Origin: Tribonema minus
Lineage: Eukaryota; Sar; Xanthophyceae; Tribonematales; Tribonemataceae
Reading direction: 5' to 3'
Assembly: GCA_017506865.1 (NCBI GenBank)
Contig: JAFCMP010000035.1
Span: forward strand, 1,364,001 to 1,428,000
DNA length: 64,000 nt
Both the position numbers and the translations under genes were made by a program. Numbering within the stretch: the stretch's first letter is position 1; the number at the start of each line of letters is the position of its first letter. The notes below the pieces were generated by a model. It had not been told where the DNA came from, searched no databases, and worked only from the letters and a program-made list of their open reading frames with translations. This document shows, one piece after another, positions 45,301 through 56,700 of the stretch.

Positions 45301-46229
45301 TCGGTTGACTTCACTGAGAGCGATCCAATAAGATTATGGCGTTTGCGTGTAAGTATCTTGCTAGCTTGTAACGAGTGTGTTATGCTTAGCTGCTGTCCTT
45401 GACCCCCCTGTCAAGCTGCCCGGAAGGTTCACTCTCAAGCGCATATGATCTTACAGTTGCTGGTGGTAGTGGTAGTGCTGCTGCGCTGCTGCCTTGCACC
45501 TCTGCTCCTGGTCCGCCGCTCAAGGTTGTGCATGAAGCCGTACTATGCGCTCGAGTAGGGCACGCCAAAGAGCCCTAGTGCTAGGGCTTTGAAGAAAAGC
45601 AGACAGTCGTTGAAGATGTTGTGGAGCTGCCCATCAAACTGGAGCGCAGGGGAGCCTTGTATCAGCAAACAACACTGTCATACAAGTTTCTTGCTATCTT
45701 CTATGTCAGCAAGTGCTTGTCAAAGGAACAGGCATGTCAGGTGATCTTGCACGCCTCATTGCAGCACTTGGCATTTGAGGAGGCAGGGCGGAGCTCACCG
45801 CAAATGACTGTCAGGTGGCACACCTGTATGCTAGGACAAAATGAGGCTGACCACTCATTATTGGTCAAACATGTGCTCGTCAAGCGTGCATGTTGAGCTT
45901 CACATTGCCATACTTCAACTAACGCAGTTACTGCAGTCCATTCAAATGCAATTGAAAGAAGGAAAAGCAAGGTTTGTAGACAAGAAGAAAAGCGAGATCT
46001 GTAGACAAGTGACGAAGGAGGCCCTTGTGTAGTCAAAGCAGCACATGACATTGTGGTACTTGTTGATAGCATGTATTGATAGAACGGGTCCTTGGATATC
46101 CTTGTGCCACATGAAGATGCACAGTTGTTGAGCACTGCTGCCTGTACTTGCGACAGCACCTCAGCAATAGCGCTCAGTAAGAATGCACTATCGCCAGTTG
46201 CGATTACATCATGAATGGGGGTGTGCTTT
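45301..46229. other. Spacer between repeat D copies; weak coding signal
   Basis: A plus-strand frame at 45621-45896 (ELPIKLERRGALYQQTTLSY and LAIFYVSKCLSKEQACQVIL) has amphipathic-helix character and may be part of a degraded mobile-element gene. No family recognised and no splice context found. Confidence 0.35.
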
Positions 46230-46582
46230 GTGACATACCTTCAAGGACAGGTAAAACCGTGTCGTACCCAGTGGCCACAGTTCATGCCATGCATGTGCAC
46301 TGCGCCTCCTGAACGCAGCTGCCACGATCCCATCCCCACCTCAGGCATCTGCCAGTAACATCTGCTTCACGACGCCATGTGTCAAAGGCTAACACGTTTG
46401 CACGCGCACGAGAGAGACAAGGGTACGTGCGGGGGCGGTTCAGTCAATCTGTGCAATCCATCAAGCAGCCATATGTGCGTTGTGAGCTATACAGGGGGGT
46501 GAAGTAAGCACATGGTGGCACATTGCTGGACCAGTTCATGCAGCTTGAGGTAAAAAAAAGACAGGGGAGGGAAATTAGTTGT
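46230..46582. repeat. Dispersed repeat unit D, copy B, left part
   Basis: Matches 44.56-44.80 kb with many substitutions. It is interrupted at 46582 by LINE copy 2 and resumes at 48082. The interruption dates repeat D before the LINE insertion. Confidence 0.65.
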
Positions 46583-46594
46583 TAACATGCGTAC
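46583..46594. repeat. Target-site duplication, LINE copy 2 (3' side)
   Basis: TAACATGCGTAC, identical to 48082-48093. Confidence 0.85.
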
Positions 46595-48081
46595 GTATGG
46601 ACTTGTATTTATAAAGGCCCAAGGGAGGCCGGGTTGCCTATGCAATCGAAAAGCTTGCGTCAACGCAGCAGCCTAGTCTGCGCTGTGCCCTAGGAGCTTG
46701 GATACCGGCGCCGCAACACAGCCCAGCATTCGCGCTCCACGTGTGTACGCCATGACGCGCTCCGCCAACTCCCGCGCCAGCGATATGCTCAGCTCAATGA
46801 GGATCTGACGCTTAGCTAACCCGGCCTTGCGTAACACATCTGCCTTCCCCCCCCCTGAGCACAGTGCTGAGTGCATTGCCAACTCCTTAACAAAAAGGCT
46901 TGTCTGCTTGCCCAGCCGTCCGTACGACTCCTGCACGAATGGCACAAAAGCCCAAGATGACGTCAAGGTGCCGGTGTGGTGCTTGACCTTCGCGTCCTCC
47001 CCCACCCCAGCAGCATAGCCGTCCGTGTTCGAGGCATTTGTTTTGCCTGTCAGGTACGAGCTCGCTGTGGGCGCGCGCACACTTGTGTCTAGCACTATTC
47101 CCTTGTTACGGTATGCACTGCTAAAGTGCAGACACCCTGGGTCAATGACTGTGTCCGCCCGATACCCCAGTACCTTGAAGACGCTAGCGTCCTCATTGCG
47201 GACAATAGAGACATGGTGCTGTCTCAAGATGCGCTGCAGGCACCGCTTTTGGGCAGTGTGTGTCGCGTTGTGCCCCCGTATGTGCTGGCTGGGGCAGCTG
47301 ATCGCATGCGTGGAGGTGGGGCTCACATCACTGCACCGCCATGGGCACACCTCGCCCTGTATGCCCCACCCGTCTATGAAGATCGCAATCAAAATCATCG
47401 TGGCTGCTGCCATACTGGACATGGGCGCCGCACCCGGGCGGTCATTGGCAGTGGGTGGCACGCTCATCCACGCCATTGCCCCGGACGCACGCTGGCTGCG
47501 CAGCTGCGCCAGGACCCGTGCGCTAGCCTGTTGGCGGCGGCGGCTGGTGTCGCGCGAGTCACCAATAGGTGCAGCCTGCGTCGGCTTGCCCACGGCACCA
47601 GCCGAGGCAGCCTCTAGGTCCTCCACCAGGCAATCCTCGTATTGACGTCGAAGAACATTTGAAAGGCCGGCTTGTAGTCCGTGCGTGAAGTGACCGCGCC
47701 GGCGGCGGGGCACTACCTTCCTGCAGATCTCGTCAGCATAGGCCTCCCAGTCGTCGTCATCGTCCTCCTGCCCGCCGCTGCAGCTGCTTTCTTCCGCGCT
47801 AGTTTGTGTTTTAGCGGGCGTGGAAGGGGCAGCCGCGGCAGCGGCTTGAGGGCCAGGTACGGTCGCCGCCGCAGCGGCCGCCTCGGCGCCAGGCACAATG
47901 CCGTGGGTGTGTGGGGCTGGCTCAGTGGTCACTGTCTCCGTGACGGCAGTTGCGGCGTAGATCGCTTGCACCGCAGTGGGGAGCGTCGACGCTGCGGCCG
48001 TCGTATCTGCTGCCCACCGTAGCAACGATGCTGAGAGCTGCTCGGCCACAGCTGTGCGTGATTTTTCGCCGCCATCAGCTG
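46595..48081 (-). mobile_element. 5'-truncated RLE-type LINE, copy 2
   Basis: Nearly identical to bases 22855-24340 of copy 1, with the same 3' terminus (TTTATAAATACAAGTCCATA on the minus strand). The frame 48049-46673 is open to the same stop. Only about 11 of 458 residues differ from copy 1. It keeps the acidic patch, the CPWRC...HAISC zinc knuckle and the whole restriction-like endonuclease domain, but is truncated further than copy 1, at 48081. A perfect 12-bp target-site duplication (TAACATGCGTAC) flanks it. It sits inside repeat D copy B. Two near-identical insertions in one 64-kb window imply recent family activity driven by a full-length copy elsewhere. Confidence 0.92.
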
Positions 48082-48260
48082 TAACATGCGTACAATACTT
48101 GTGCCGTAATCACTTCAAAATTGGTTCACGCCCCCCCACATCAACAACGACAGCATTGCCTCTGCTCCTGGCATATAGTGACCTGTAGCAGATTTCAGCC
48201 GCATCAGCCCATGACACTCCTGGCCCCCACACTCAAGGAATGGGTACGCGGTGCCCACAG
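48082..48260. repeat. Repeat D copy B, right part (starts with LINE target-site duplication)
   Basis: 48082-48093 is the second TAACATGCGTAC. The following sequence matches 44.81-45.01 kb, including GTACAATACTTGT, a GGTTC-CGCCC segment and CACACTCAAGGAATGGGTAC. It completes the repeat unit split by the LINE. Confidence 0.75.
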
Positions 48261-48960
48261 TCTACACCTGCCTTGCTGGCATCGATAGGCAGTGTGTCGT
48301 TGCGATGCACCTTGAAGGGCTGTCCAACGTCAAAGTTGTATCTGAGATGTGCTGGCCGTAACTTTTACGTTCGAACTCCTGATCCCATCTGCCGCGTTGC
48401 TGCTGCAGCTGCTGCGGCGAGCTCTTGAGCCGCTTATTGTACACCGTCCTCTCCGTCCTTTGTCCCCCCTCTCCTCGTGAGCTGCCTGGCCATTGTGTAG
48501 GCATTGTTGCAAATGTTTTGATGTCGCTGGCTACAGCACCACTGCCACTGCTGCCCCCCCTCCCTGCTGTGTCGGTGTGCCGGTGGTCGTCGTCGTGTTG
48601 AAGTTGAACTTTAAAAATCAAAACCTTGAAGTTGGCCTTAGTCTGTACGCCCACCCAAAGTCACGTTTGCACCTTGACTTCGGTGTTTATGCTCAATTTA
48701 GTACAATGTACATCGATGTGCTGCCATTTACAACCCTGGCAGCAGCCCTACTGTCAACATGAAAACGAATCAAAAGATCGTAGAGCTCTAGGTGACAAGG
48801 GATGGTTAGCCGCAAGTGCCTTCCACCAATGACCGTAGTCGCCGCTGCTGCAGCAATTGGCCACGAGTCAAACAGTACCACCGTATCCACCAGTCAAAAA
48901 GACTTCTGTGTGCAAGCCTTTAGCGTTCAATATGTACTCCGGAGCAATTCTGAATACAAA
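48261..48960. other. Intergenic, no gene recognised
   Basis: Contains CTGCTGCAG-type triplet clusters (48400, 48840) and an AACTTGAAGTT-type palindromic word (48600-48640). No continuation of the helicase gene to its right was found. Confidence 0.4.
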
Positions 48961-48964
48961 AGTG

Positions 48965-49729
48965 CACCCAAGATTAAATTGAAGCTGGTACTTCTATGTC
49001 AATTACCTTATAACGTCGTTCATCCTCCGATGCGACCACCACGAAGTCGAAGCGGCGTGCCGCCACGCAGAGGCAGAACAAGATGCAGACTAGCGTCTTT
49101 CCGCAGCAGGGTGGCAAGCCAAGCACAAACGCGTCTGGCTCTGACTCCTCAGAGAACGCTGCCTCCATCGCCTGCAGCGCTCGCGTCTGGCAATCCCTGA
49201 GTTAAAGGCTGTGCGCGACGTCGTCGCCGCACTCAACTGCTGCGGGCGCTTCGATGTCCAGCACCTCCGCCGCGCTTGTTTCGACGGTATCAAAGTCCAC
49301 AGCCCGGCATCATGCATAGTGTTCGCCGTGAAACCAGACGTCGAGACCAGGATTCGACCGCTGCTGCGGGCGCCCGGCTCGCATCAGGCGCATGATGGCG
49401 GAGTAAAATGACCCCAAGACACCCGGACCGACGGCATGTTTGTGATGCTTCACCTGCACGCCCGACCATCCGGAGTCGCTCAGTACCGCGCCGTCGTAAC
49501 CGAACTGCTGTAGAGGAGTTGCCGCCAGGCGTTTGAGACGAAAGCGTTGGGCGTCGACGAAGAGGTCGGCAAATCCTGCCGACACAAAATCCTCATAGCC
49601 CATGTCGTCCCAGTGGACCGCCTGGCTCACATCACCGAAGAGCCCTGGCACTTTAAAAACCGCCCTCTCCACTTGCTGCCAATCGGGCTCGAGCTCTGGC
49701 ACGTCGTGATCCCTTTTCTGGCGTTTCAT
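48965..49729 (-). pseudogene. Mrr-like nuclease / SF2 helicase N-terminal half, broken
   Basis: The minus strand starts at ATG 49729 (MKRQKRDHDVPELEPDWQQV). It encodes a restriction-endonuclease-like domain: WDDMGYEDFVSAGFADLFV, then QFGYDGAVL followed by GWSGVQVKHHK. The D...QxK arrangement matches the Mrr-type PD-(D/E)xK core, and a helix (SFYSAIMRLMRAG) follows. The same frame then gives a Q-like LRDCQTRALQAME, a Walker A loop FVLGLPPCCGKTLV (normally PPGCGKT, so the loop is altered) and FDFVVVASEDERR, ending near 48985, where a GT donor-like site follows. The frame contains about two stop codons, and no second RecA lobe is found to its left. It is either a remnant or a multi-exon gene with unrecognised small introns. 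It appears to be the missing N-terminal half of the family seen at 2.99-4.83 kb, suggesting a nuclease-helicase-HA architecture. Taken as a host-genome gene family of unknown origin. Confidence 0.65.
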
Positions 49730-50796
49730 GAGCGCAGCCGGGGCGAGTTACATACACAGATAGAAAAAAACGCACTCTCAAAAAACACGGCGCGCGACGT
49801 GTGCGTCGCGTGAGGAGTCGCATGTGAAAACGGCGGCGGCAGAGCGTGAAACGAATGGTCGCGAATGTGAAACGTGTGTGCATTCGGCGCTGCATCACAT
49901 TTGTCGTGCATTTTTGCAGCTGTCGCAATGTTCGTTCGCCGTGTCGTCGTGCACATCGATTGCTCTAGCCGTCGCGTCGACGTCGCGGTCGGCGTTCGCG
50001 AATGTCGCCTCGTCTGCTCACGACGTCGAAGTGCTGTCGATGAAGATGACGTTCGCGCTGTGTGCGACAACAGCACGCCGCGAGCTGCGGTTAATGAGCG
50101 CCGATACTTGTTGGAGTCGTTACAAGGGTGCCGAGCCGAGCACCGACGGTCGTCGACGTCGAGTGTGTGCATTCGAGTGCGCACCGGCACGAAAACGCTG
50201 CACTGATTGGCGTGCGCGGCAGTTGTGCATTCACAACCTTTTCACGATGTGCACCGTTTTAAATACCAAAGTTGCATTCGTGTCAGGTTTGCAAAGCGCG
50301 AGCAGTGCGTGCAGTGTTGCCAGTGAGCGCACATGTGGCGCCGGCGCATTGAATGTCATGTGCAGCCTACTAGTCGAACTTCGTGCAAACGACAAGTGGC
50401 ACTCACTTCCCAACACACACATTATTGTTGAAAGGCATACACATATATTTTTGCGCAGAAGCAATGTGCTACAAACGTATTTGTGCTGGAGTGCTGAACT
50501 CGATTGCTGAGCATTGGTGGAGATGGGATCGGAGACAATTCGGAAATTTCCGGATACAAAGTCTTTTTGCCATTACCACGCTGCGTTTTCTGGCTGAAGC
50601 ATCTATTGCGTTCAGGTGTGAGCAAGCGCAGTGGCATAGCACGCAGAAGGTCTAGAATAGGCTGGGGAGGGCAGCAGCGCACACCAACGCAGTGCCGCAG
50701 TTGCAATCTCTTGCACATACAAGCTTTGGGAGAGGCAGCGCAGCCACAGGGGGCAGGCGCCACAGCAGAAGGAGCAGCACTCAGAAGCACGCAGCG
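49730..50796. promoter_or_regulatory. CpG-rich divergent intergenic region
   Basis: Between the minus-strand nuclease-helicase start and the plus-strand LRR gene. From about 49740 to 50220 CG dinucleotides are conspicuously dense (CGCGCGACGTGTGCGTCGCG), unlike most of the window. It may be a shared promoter. Long frames on both strands are low-complexity Arg/Thr/Ser translations and are not called. Confidence 0.45.
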
Positions 50797-52496
50797 CATG
50801 TCAGCTGCAGGTATGTCAGGATTGAAAGCAGATTCAAGCGTAGTGCATGTCAGACAATGTGTTTGCTTTGAACCATTGCATGCACACTCAGCAGATATCA
50901 TGTACACATTGCAATGGATGTGCCTCTTGAGAGGGAATGATGTGAGCACAGCGCTGTGGCGTCCAACTTGTTTGTTTGCTGAGCACAGTCAAGCTTTGAC
51001 ACTGGCTTTGCACTGACTGTGGTGTTTGGCTTTCTGGATTTGTGATTTCAGGGATGCATCTCTCACAACAGGACGCTGACAGACTCAATGCGACGTTCGA
51101 GAAGTCAATGTCGCCGAAAGAGTGGATGGACCGCACCGAGCTCTATGTGTCGCCCAGGAAATTGACAGCGCTGCCGTCACTCAGTGGCTCGCTGTCACTT
51201 ACGTCGCTCGACTTGTCGGGGTGCTTGGACGTCAGCGACGTCAGCGGCATCAGCGGCTTGCCGGCACTCACATCGCTCGACTTGTCGGAGTGCAAGGCGC
51301 TCACGAACATCAGCAGCATCAGCAACTTGCCGAAGCTTGAGACACTCAGGTTGTCGGGGTGCGCAGCGCTCACGGACGTCAGCGGCATCAGCGGCTTGCC
51401 GGCACTCACGTCGCTCAACTTGTCGCGGTGCGAGGCGCTCACGGACGTCAGCGGCATCAAGGACTTGCCGGCACCCAAGACGCTCAACTTGTCGGAGTGT
51501 GAAACCCTTACAGCTGTTGGTGTCGGCGACTTACAGTTTCTGACAACGCTAACATTGGACAGGTGTCGAAATCTACGGATAATGGTGTCCAGGCCTTTGA
51601 CAGGGTTTAATCAGGCGTCAATTCACTTCATCTTGAGGGACCAAGCCTTCAATCGTTGGTTCGGAGCCTTTCCCACCAGTAGCGTTGGCAGTGCACCCGC
51701 TTTGCTAAACCTTTCCATGCAGGAATGCACAGCTCTCCGGGTGCTTGATGTCAGCGGATGCGCCAAGCTGACTCGCCTACCTGAATACGTCAGCAGTTTT
51801 GAAGCCTTGAAAGTGTTAGATTTGACAGGCTGTGAAGACCTCGAGCTGATTCCGGACTTGCGCAAATGCCCGTTGGAGGTATTTTCGATGCAGGACTGCG
51901 GCAAGCTAAGATTGGTGCCTCGTTTCAGCACAAAAAGGCGAATCGAAGGCCGCACATACGGTTGTGACACCGTTGAAGAGTCGCTGGCAAGCAATGTAGA
52001 CACCACGCTCAACGCAGTCCTTGTCACCGCAGCCCTGCTCGCGACGTTGGGGTACTCATCGCTCGCCAATCCCACCGACTGGGATGACAGCCTCAGCGAT
52101 CCTCCGGGCGCCACTCCAGTCGGCGCCGATACGCTCCAGGTGCACAGCAACGCGCCTCGCGGATGGTTGGCGGCCTACTTCATTTTCTCGCAGGTGTCGT
52201 TCTACGGGGCGATCGTGTCCATATTGTGGTGCCTCATCTCCGTGCTGCTGAACGCCGATGCGAAGAAGATGCTGCGGCGCGGCGGAGACCAGAAGCGCCT
52301 CATGTTGGCCATAGCGACCACTTTCCTCGGCGTCGCCATCGTCGCCATCCTCGCTGCGTACTTTTGTGCGGGGATGACGTCAGTGTCAGCTCAGCACGAG
52401 TGGCGTGAGTACCTCGTAGTCACGCCCGCCGGTGTGTGGGGTGTAGTTTTTCTGGTGTCGTTGGTCGTGTTCCTCGGTCGCCCTGATTGGTTTTAG
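50797..52496 (+). CDS. Leucine-rich-repeat protein with four C-terminal membrane segments
   Basis: Main exon to the stop at 52496. Either the ATG at 51054 is the start (480 residues), or an upstream exon ending at 50811 (ATG at 50797) splices across 50812-51051 (GTATGT...TTTCAG, phase 1) onto the same frame. Residues about 40-165 hold five to six LRRs of 23 residues with the pattern L..L.LSGC.AL.DVSGIS.LP, the cysteine-containing kind seen in bacterial-type/CC LRRs. A looser LRR block follows (LRVLDVSGCAKLTRLPE, LKVLDLTGCEDLELIPD). Four hydrophobic segments lie at about 319-338, 369-398, 416-441 and 459-475. The first membrane segment followed by a PPGA-containing loop resembles the PGG domain found after ankyrin repeats in plant membrane proteins. 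Probably a membrane receptor or scaffold with LRRs on the N-terminal side; ligand unknown. Confidence 0.78.
51190..51500 (+). repeat. 69-bp tandem coding repeat of the LRR array
   Basis: Four to five direct copies of a 69-base unit (GACGTCAGCGGCATCAGCGG..., TCGCTCAACTTGTCG...), very similar at the DNA level. This points to recent unequal-crossover expansion or conversion inside the gene. Confidence 0.85.
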
Positions 52497-53724
52497 CTCG
52501 GTAGGTCGTGAATGTAGTTATAGTCAGTTGCGGAGCCCCAGCGCGCCGTCGATCTCCTGCGCTGCATTGTCCTTGCTTTTCGATCGCATCCTGCCGTATG
52601 TTTGAATGTTCATGTGTTCGCGCTTTCGTCGCCGTGCCTGCCGAGCGTCACTACGTTCGTTTCGATTGCACCGTCTCGCATGCCTAGAGGTTACTGCATA
52701 TTGTGCATCGTGTTCAACTCATGCAGCTGCGCGCACTTCGACCATCGTACCCCAATCGCTTGTGCATCGTGCCGAATCCTTCACAGTTGAGGTTAAAGTT
52801 CAAGTCCAAGTTCAACATGATATATCTCAAGATCCTGACCGTAGAAACAAATTCTTTTTTCCAATTATTTATCACCGTGACGACCGTGTCACTTGGTGAC
52901 TCAGTCGGACAACACCGTGACGCCGGTCAACGCCGTTCGCTCATGCGGCAGCAAGTCAGCGTTCCTCAAACCGCTGTCGGCATGTGACACACTAGCAACA
53001 AACTGGGAGTCCTGGAAACAGCAATGGCGTGAAGCAGGGCAAGAATCGAGGGATTGCGATGCATGTGCCCGGGGGGGGGGGGGGGGACGCTATGCAATAA
53101 CACTTTTGCGGTGTTCCGTGCACTCCCAGGCTCCAGAGCGCCGGTGACCAGTGAAACACCAGACTGAGCGTCAAAATGACAGTCGCCAACATAAGGTGTG
53201 AATTGCAAGAAAAGGGCCCTCACTTCAAAACGGGACCCATAGACATCATATGATTATGAACCCTTCAAGCGTCGCGTTCCTCCACTCAATTGTGATGAAA
53301 CGGGTGTGATAGTCACGCCTAGAAATAAATTATGTCTACTATTGCCAAAAGATAAAAGATCCAAATTTTCATTTCTGCACTCAGGATCTGTAGATATCCC
53401 ATGGTGGATACATTTCTTAGCAGTTATCAACTTCTATTTATGATCATCAGTCCTCTAGAATCCTTCAGAAGTTCCTCCGAGTCCATTCTCCATTTCTGCG
53501 TGACTCTCAGGCTGCTCACTCTGGACCTCTACCGCACCGCATGGCATCAGCACTGCAAGATGTGTACACTTCTCATGCTTACTCCCATTGAATGGCCCCC
53601 AGGGGGTAGTATCACTGCCAGTGACATTGGCATCTCATTACATGCAGGCAAAATGAAGCGGACCTGGCATGCACGTGTGCGGCAGCAGTGACAATTGTCA
53701 TTTATACATACGACACCTCACCGA
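52497..53724. other. Intergenic between convergent LRR and dynein genes
   Basis: No gene recognised. Holds a G16-17 homopolymer at about 53071-53087. Short frames at 52602-52987 and 53401-53691 have no family features. The 3' ends of both flanking genes should lie here. Confidence 0.45.
53071..53087. repeat. Poly-G homopolymer
   Basis: About 17 consecutive G following CCC. A likely hotspot for slippage or assembly error and a potential quadruplex. Confidence 0.9.
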
Positions 53725-56700
53725 CTACTTGTCATTAGCTGGATCTGTGTCCATGCCCCCATCTGCCCCCTTGGTCTCATCATCTTCTGCTTCTTTGATC
53801 ATAGCCAGAAACCCAGCGTCAACACGCCTCAGCAGCTCCTCCATGCGCTCGTCCTTGCCGTCCTTCTTCTCGGATTCCGCACGTGCCTGCCACAGTTGAC
53901 ACAAACAGCGCCGTCGTGAGAAAATTGTGTAGTGTTTGCGTTTGCAGCCTGGCCTGGTTGGCAAATGACACGCCCAGTCCCCACTTGGCAATGCATAAGA
54001 AGTGTTGTAAGTTGTAATGTGATGAGCTTTATCCAAGGTAGCTCACTTATTCCTTTGATTAATGCTCAGTGACTTCACTGGCAGTGCAGTACTTCTGAAG
54101 GAGTCAAGTTTATGGTATGTCAGCATTCACATCAGAGTCAGCAGGGCTGTATGCGCTTGGCTTAGCTACCCATTTCTATGGGTCCCGCCAAAGTCAGCAG
54201 CGGCAGCAGGGCTCAAGGCAAGCCAATCCCGATGTCAGCATATGGCAGCACATAAACACTGCATTGTGGACACTGAAGCATGCAAACATTGCTCCTGCCT
54301 GAGGTACCAATTTTGACAGCCGTTGTTCATGCATTCAACAGTGCTCGGAGTCCTTGTTGTTTGAACTTCGAAGTCCTTGTTCTATGAACTTCGAACTGAA
54401 TCACTTCAAGGAAGATTGGCATGACCAGACAATGTCACGTCGTGAGCCACACACAGACATCGCACAGCTCAGCAGGAGCTTGGTAGGTCATACTTCCAGT
54501 AGCAATATTTTAGTTTTGGCACGACTAAGCGCCAGAAGACCCTTCAGTGTGGGGTGCAGTGCTGCATGCTGCGCGCACCACAGCTTCAAGTTGGTGCCTT
54601 GATTTGATGGCAAGTGCACCATGCCCAGCAGAAAGGTCAGGGTCAGACAGAGCGAGTAGCAGGCATGCGCACTCTAGACCATTGAGCAGCACAGCTCCTT
54701 CAACTTGCAGTAGACCACCTTGGACTGCAATGTTTGCTACGCCCATATACCTCCCTTAAGTACTGCAACATAGTTGGCCGTACTGGTTTCTGTACAGTTG
54801 CTGCAGCAGCTGCTAAGTAATCACCTTTGCTTCTGCCTCCACAGCTCTTGCCCGCCGCAGATCCCTCTCTCGTAGCTCCAGGTTCTTCTCCTGCTTCATC
54901 TCGCGTTCAAACATGGCGCCAATGGCTGCCTTTTCCTGCAAATAGATGCAATATGCAAATGGCACAATCATTGATGGTCAGAACTGGTAATGCTGTTGCC
55001 ACGTGGTTGCCGATGTCAACTAAGTTCCAAATTTTGCAAGAGGGGGCACCATGTGTGTGTGTCGCAAAAAAGAAAACAGTGAGGTTTCAATCACATTGGG
55101 AAGCAATCGCCGCACATGCCTGTGAAGGTTTGCACAGAAAGGTTGCGTATAGCAACATGGACTGAACGCCAGCAATCTACCGACCATTTCGCATTCCCAC
55201 AACAGGCGCCAAGGCTCTGGCCAAATCGAGGTGATCAACAAACATCACCAAGGAAGTACGTACAAGTTCCCGAGATGCCATGCGGCGGCGGCGGCGTTTG
55301 AGTGGTTGTCGTTGAGACACTTTCAGAATGTCACACGACATGTAGATTCCGTACAGCAGCTTCAAGTTAGACCATCATCTGGGCTTTTCGCGCCCTGAGC
55401 GAGAATTAATGAAAAGTACAAAGTTCAAGTACTTTGTCGATGCTTAACCCAGGCATGCCGCTGTGCGCTCGTGGCCTTCCCGCTGAGGCATAAATGAATG
55501 CTGCTCTGTGTACAGATCATAAACTGTGCGTGAAAACGGAAAGCCACACTACAAACTAAGTAGCAAGCCAGAACAGTGCAAGGCTGCGGAAACTACATAT
55601 TGCCTGCAAGAGCCAGCTACACCTATAAGTTAGGTCAGTGATACAGCTACTGTCATTGCTTCGAGTTATGTGGCTCCGCTGAGAAGACAATGCATCACTG
55701 CAGCGCAGATATAGTACGCCCTGTACCTCATCATGTTGCGCTTTCATTACAACACAGACACCGTTCTCGGCCCATGGCCAGGGACTCGCCCATGCATTAG
55801 CTACAGCTATTTTTGTTGATCAACAAGGAGTATGTACACATGTCGATTATAATTTATACATACCTGTGCCCCCTGCCCCACAGCTAGAGACTCGCACACC
55901 TCCAGTAGAGACACAGTGCCATTGACATCGCCCACTGCCACCAGTCGGCCACCGGCCTGACACATGGCGTAAAGCAACATCACGATACAGGTTGAGCATG
56001 CATTAGCAGTGTGAATGTGACACTACAGCAGAACCACAAGGTAGCTTACAAAGAGGATGCAAATTGTCTAGCACTCACACACATACTTGCTCAACACAGA
56101 TGTCTGAGAGTATGTTGGTGCACGTGCAGCAGTCATATTGGGAGAATGGCAAGCATGCACACACTATGATTTTCAAAAAGAGCAGCTCCGTGGGTCATGC
56201 AGCAGACCATGGCTGTTGCAACCACGGTATAAGCATTAAGCATCAATGGTTGCACTGTTGCTAGATGCTCAATCAACAACGAGCAGTGACGGTGAGCAAC
56301 AGGGCGATGCAGAGGATCAGATTTGATCAACTGCCAGCACCCTCCTGTCCTTTGTCAGCATGGCACAGCATTGTGAGGGACACCATGGGAAAACAACGTG
56401 CAACATTCTACTTCACGCATGAGCCACATGGTCGTGTGGGTTCGACTATCATGTGGCTGTCATGGCAGCAACAACAATACAAACACATTATTCGCACTTA
56501 TGATTTGCCAAAGTGAACACAGTCGCCCCACACATAGCAACCAAGCTGATCGCTTGCGCTTTGACTCAAGACTTGTGCTCACGGACAGTGCCAATGTGTT
56601 GGTTAGGCATGAACGCTGCCTCATTTGCATGTCAAGATTGAAGTTTGGCCCAGGTTGCCATGACAGAAATAAAGAAGGAGCTGACCGTTCCCGCTCACCA

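Noticed and set aside
49726-50510. Arg/Thr/Ser-rich frames up to 228 codons on both strands
   Set aside because: Low-complexity translations of a CpG-rich region; no consistent domain or start.
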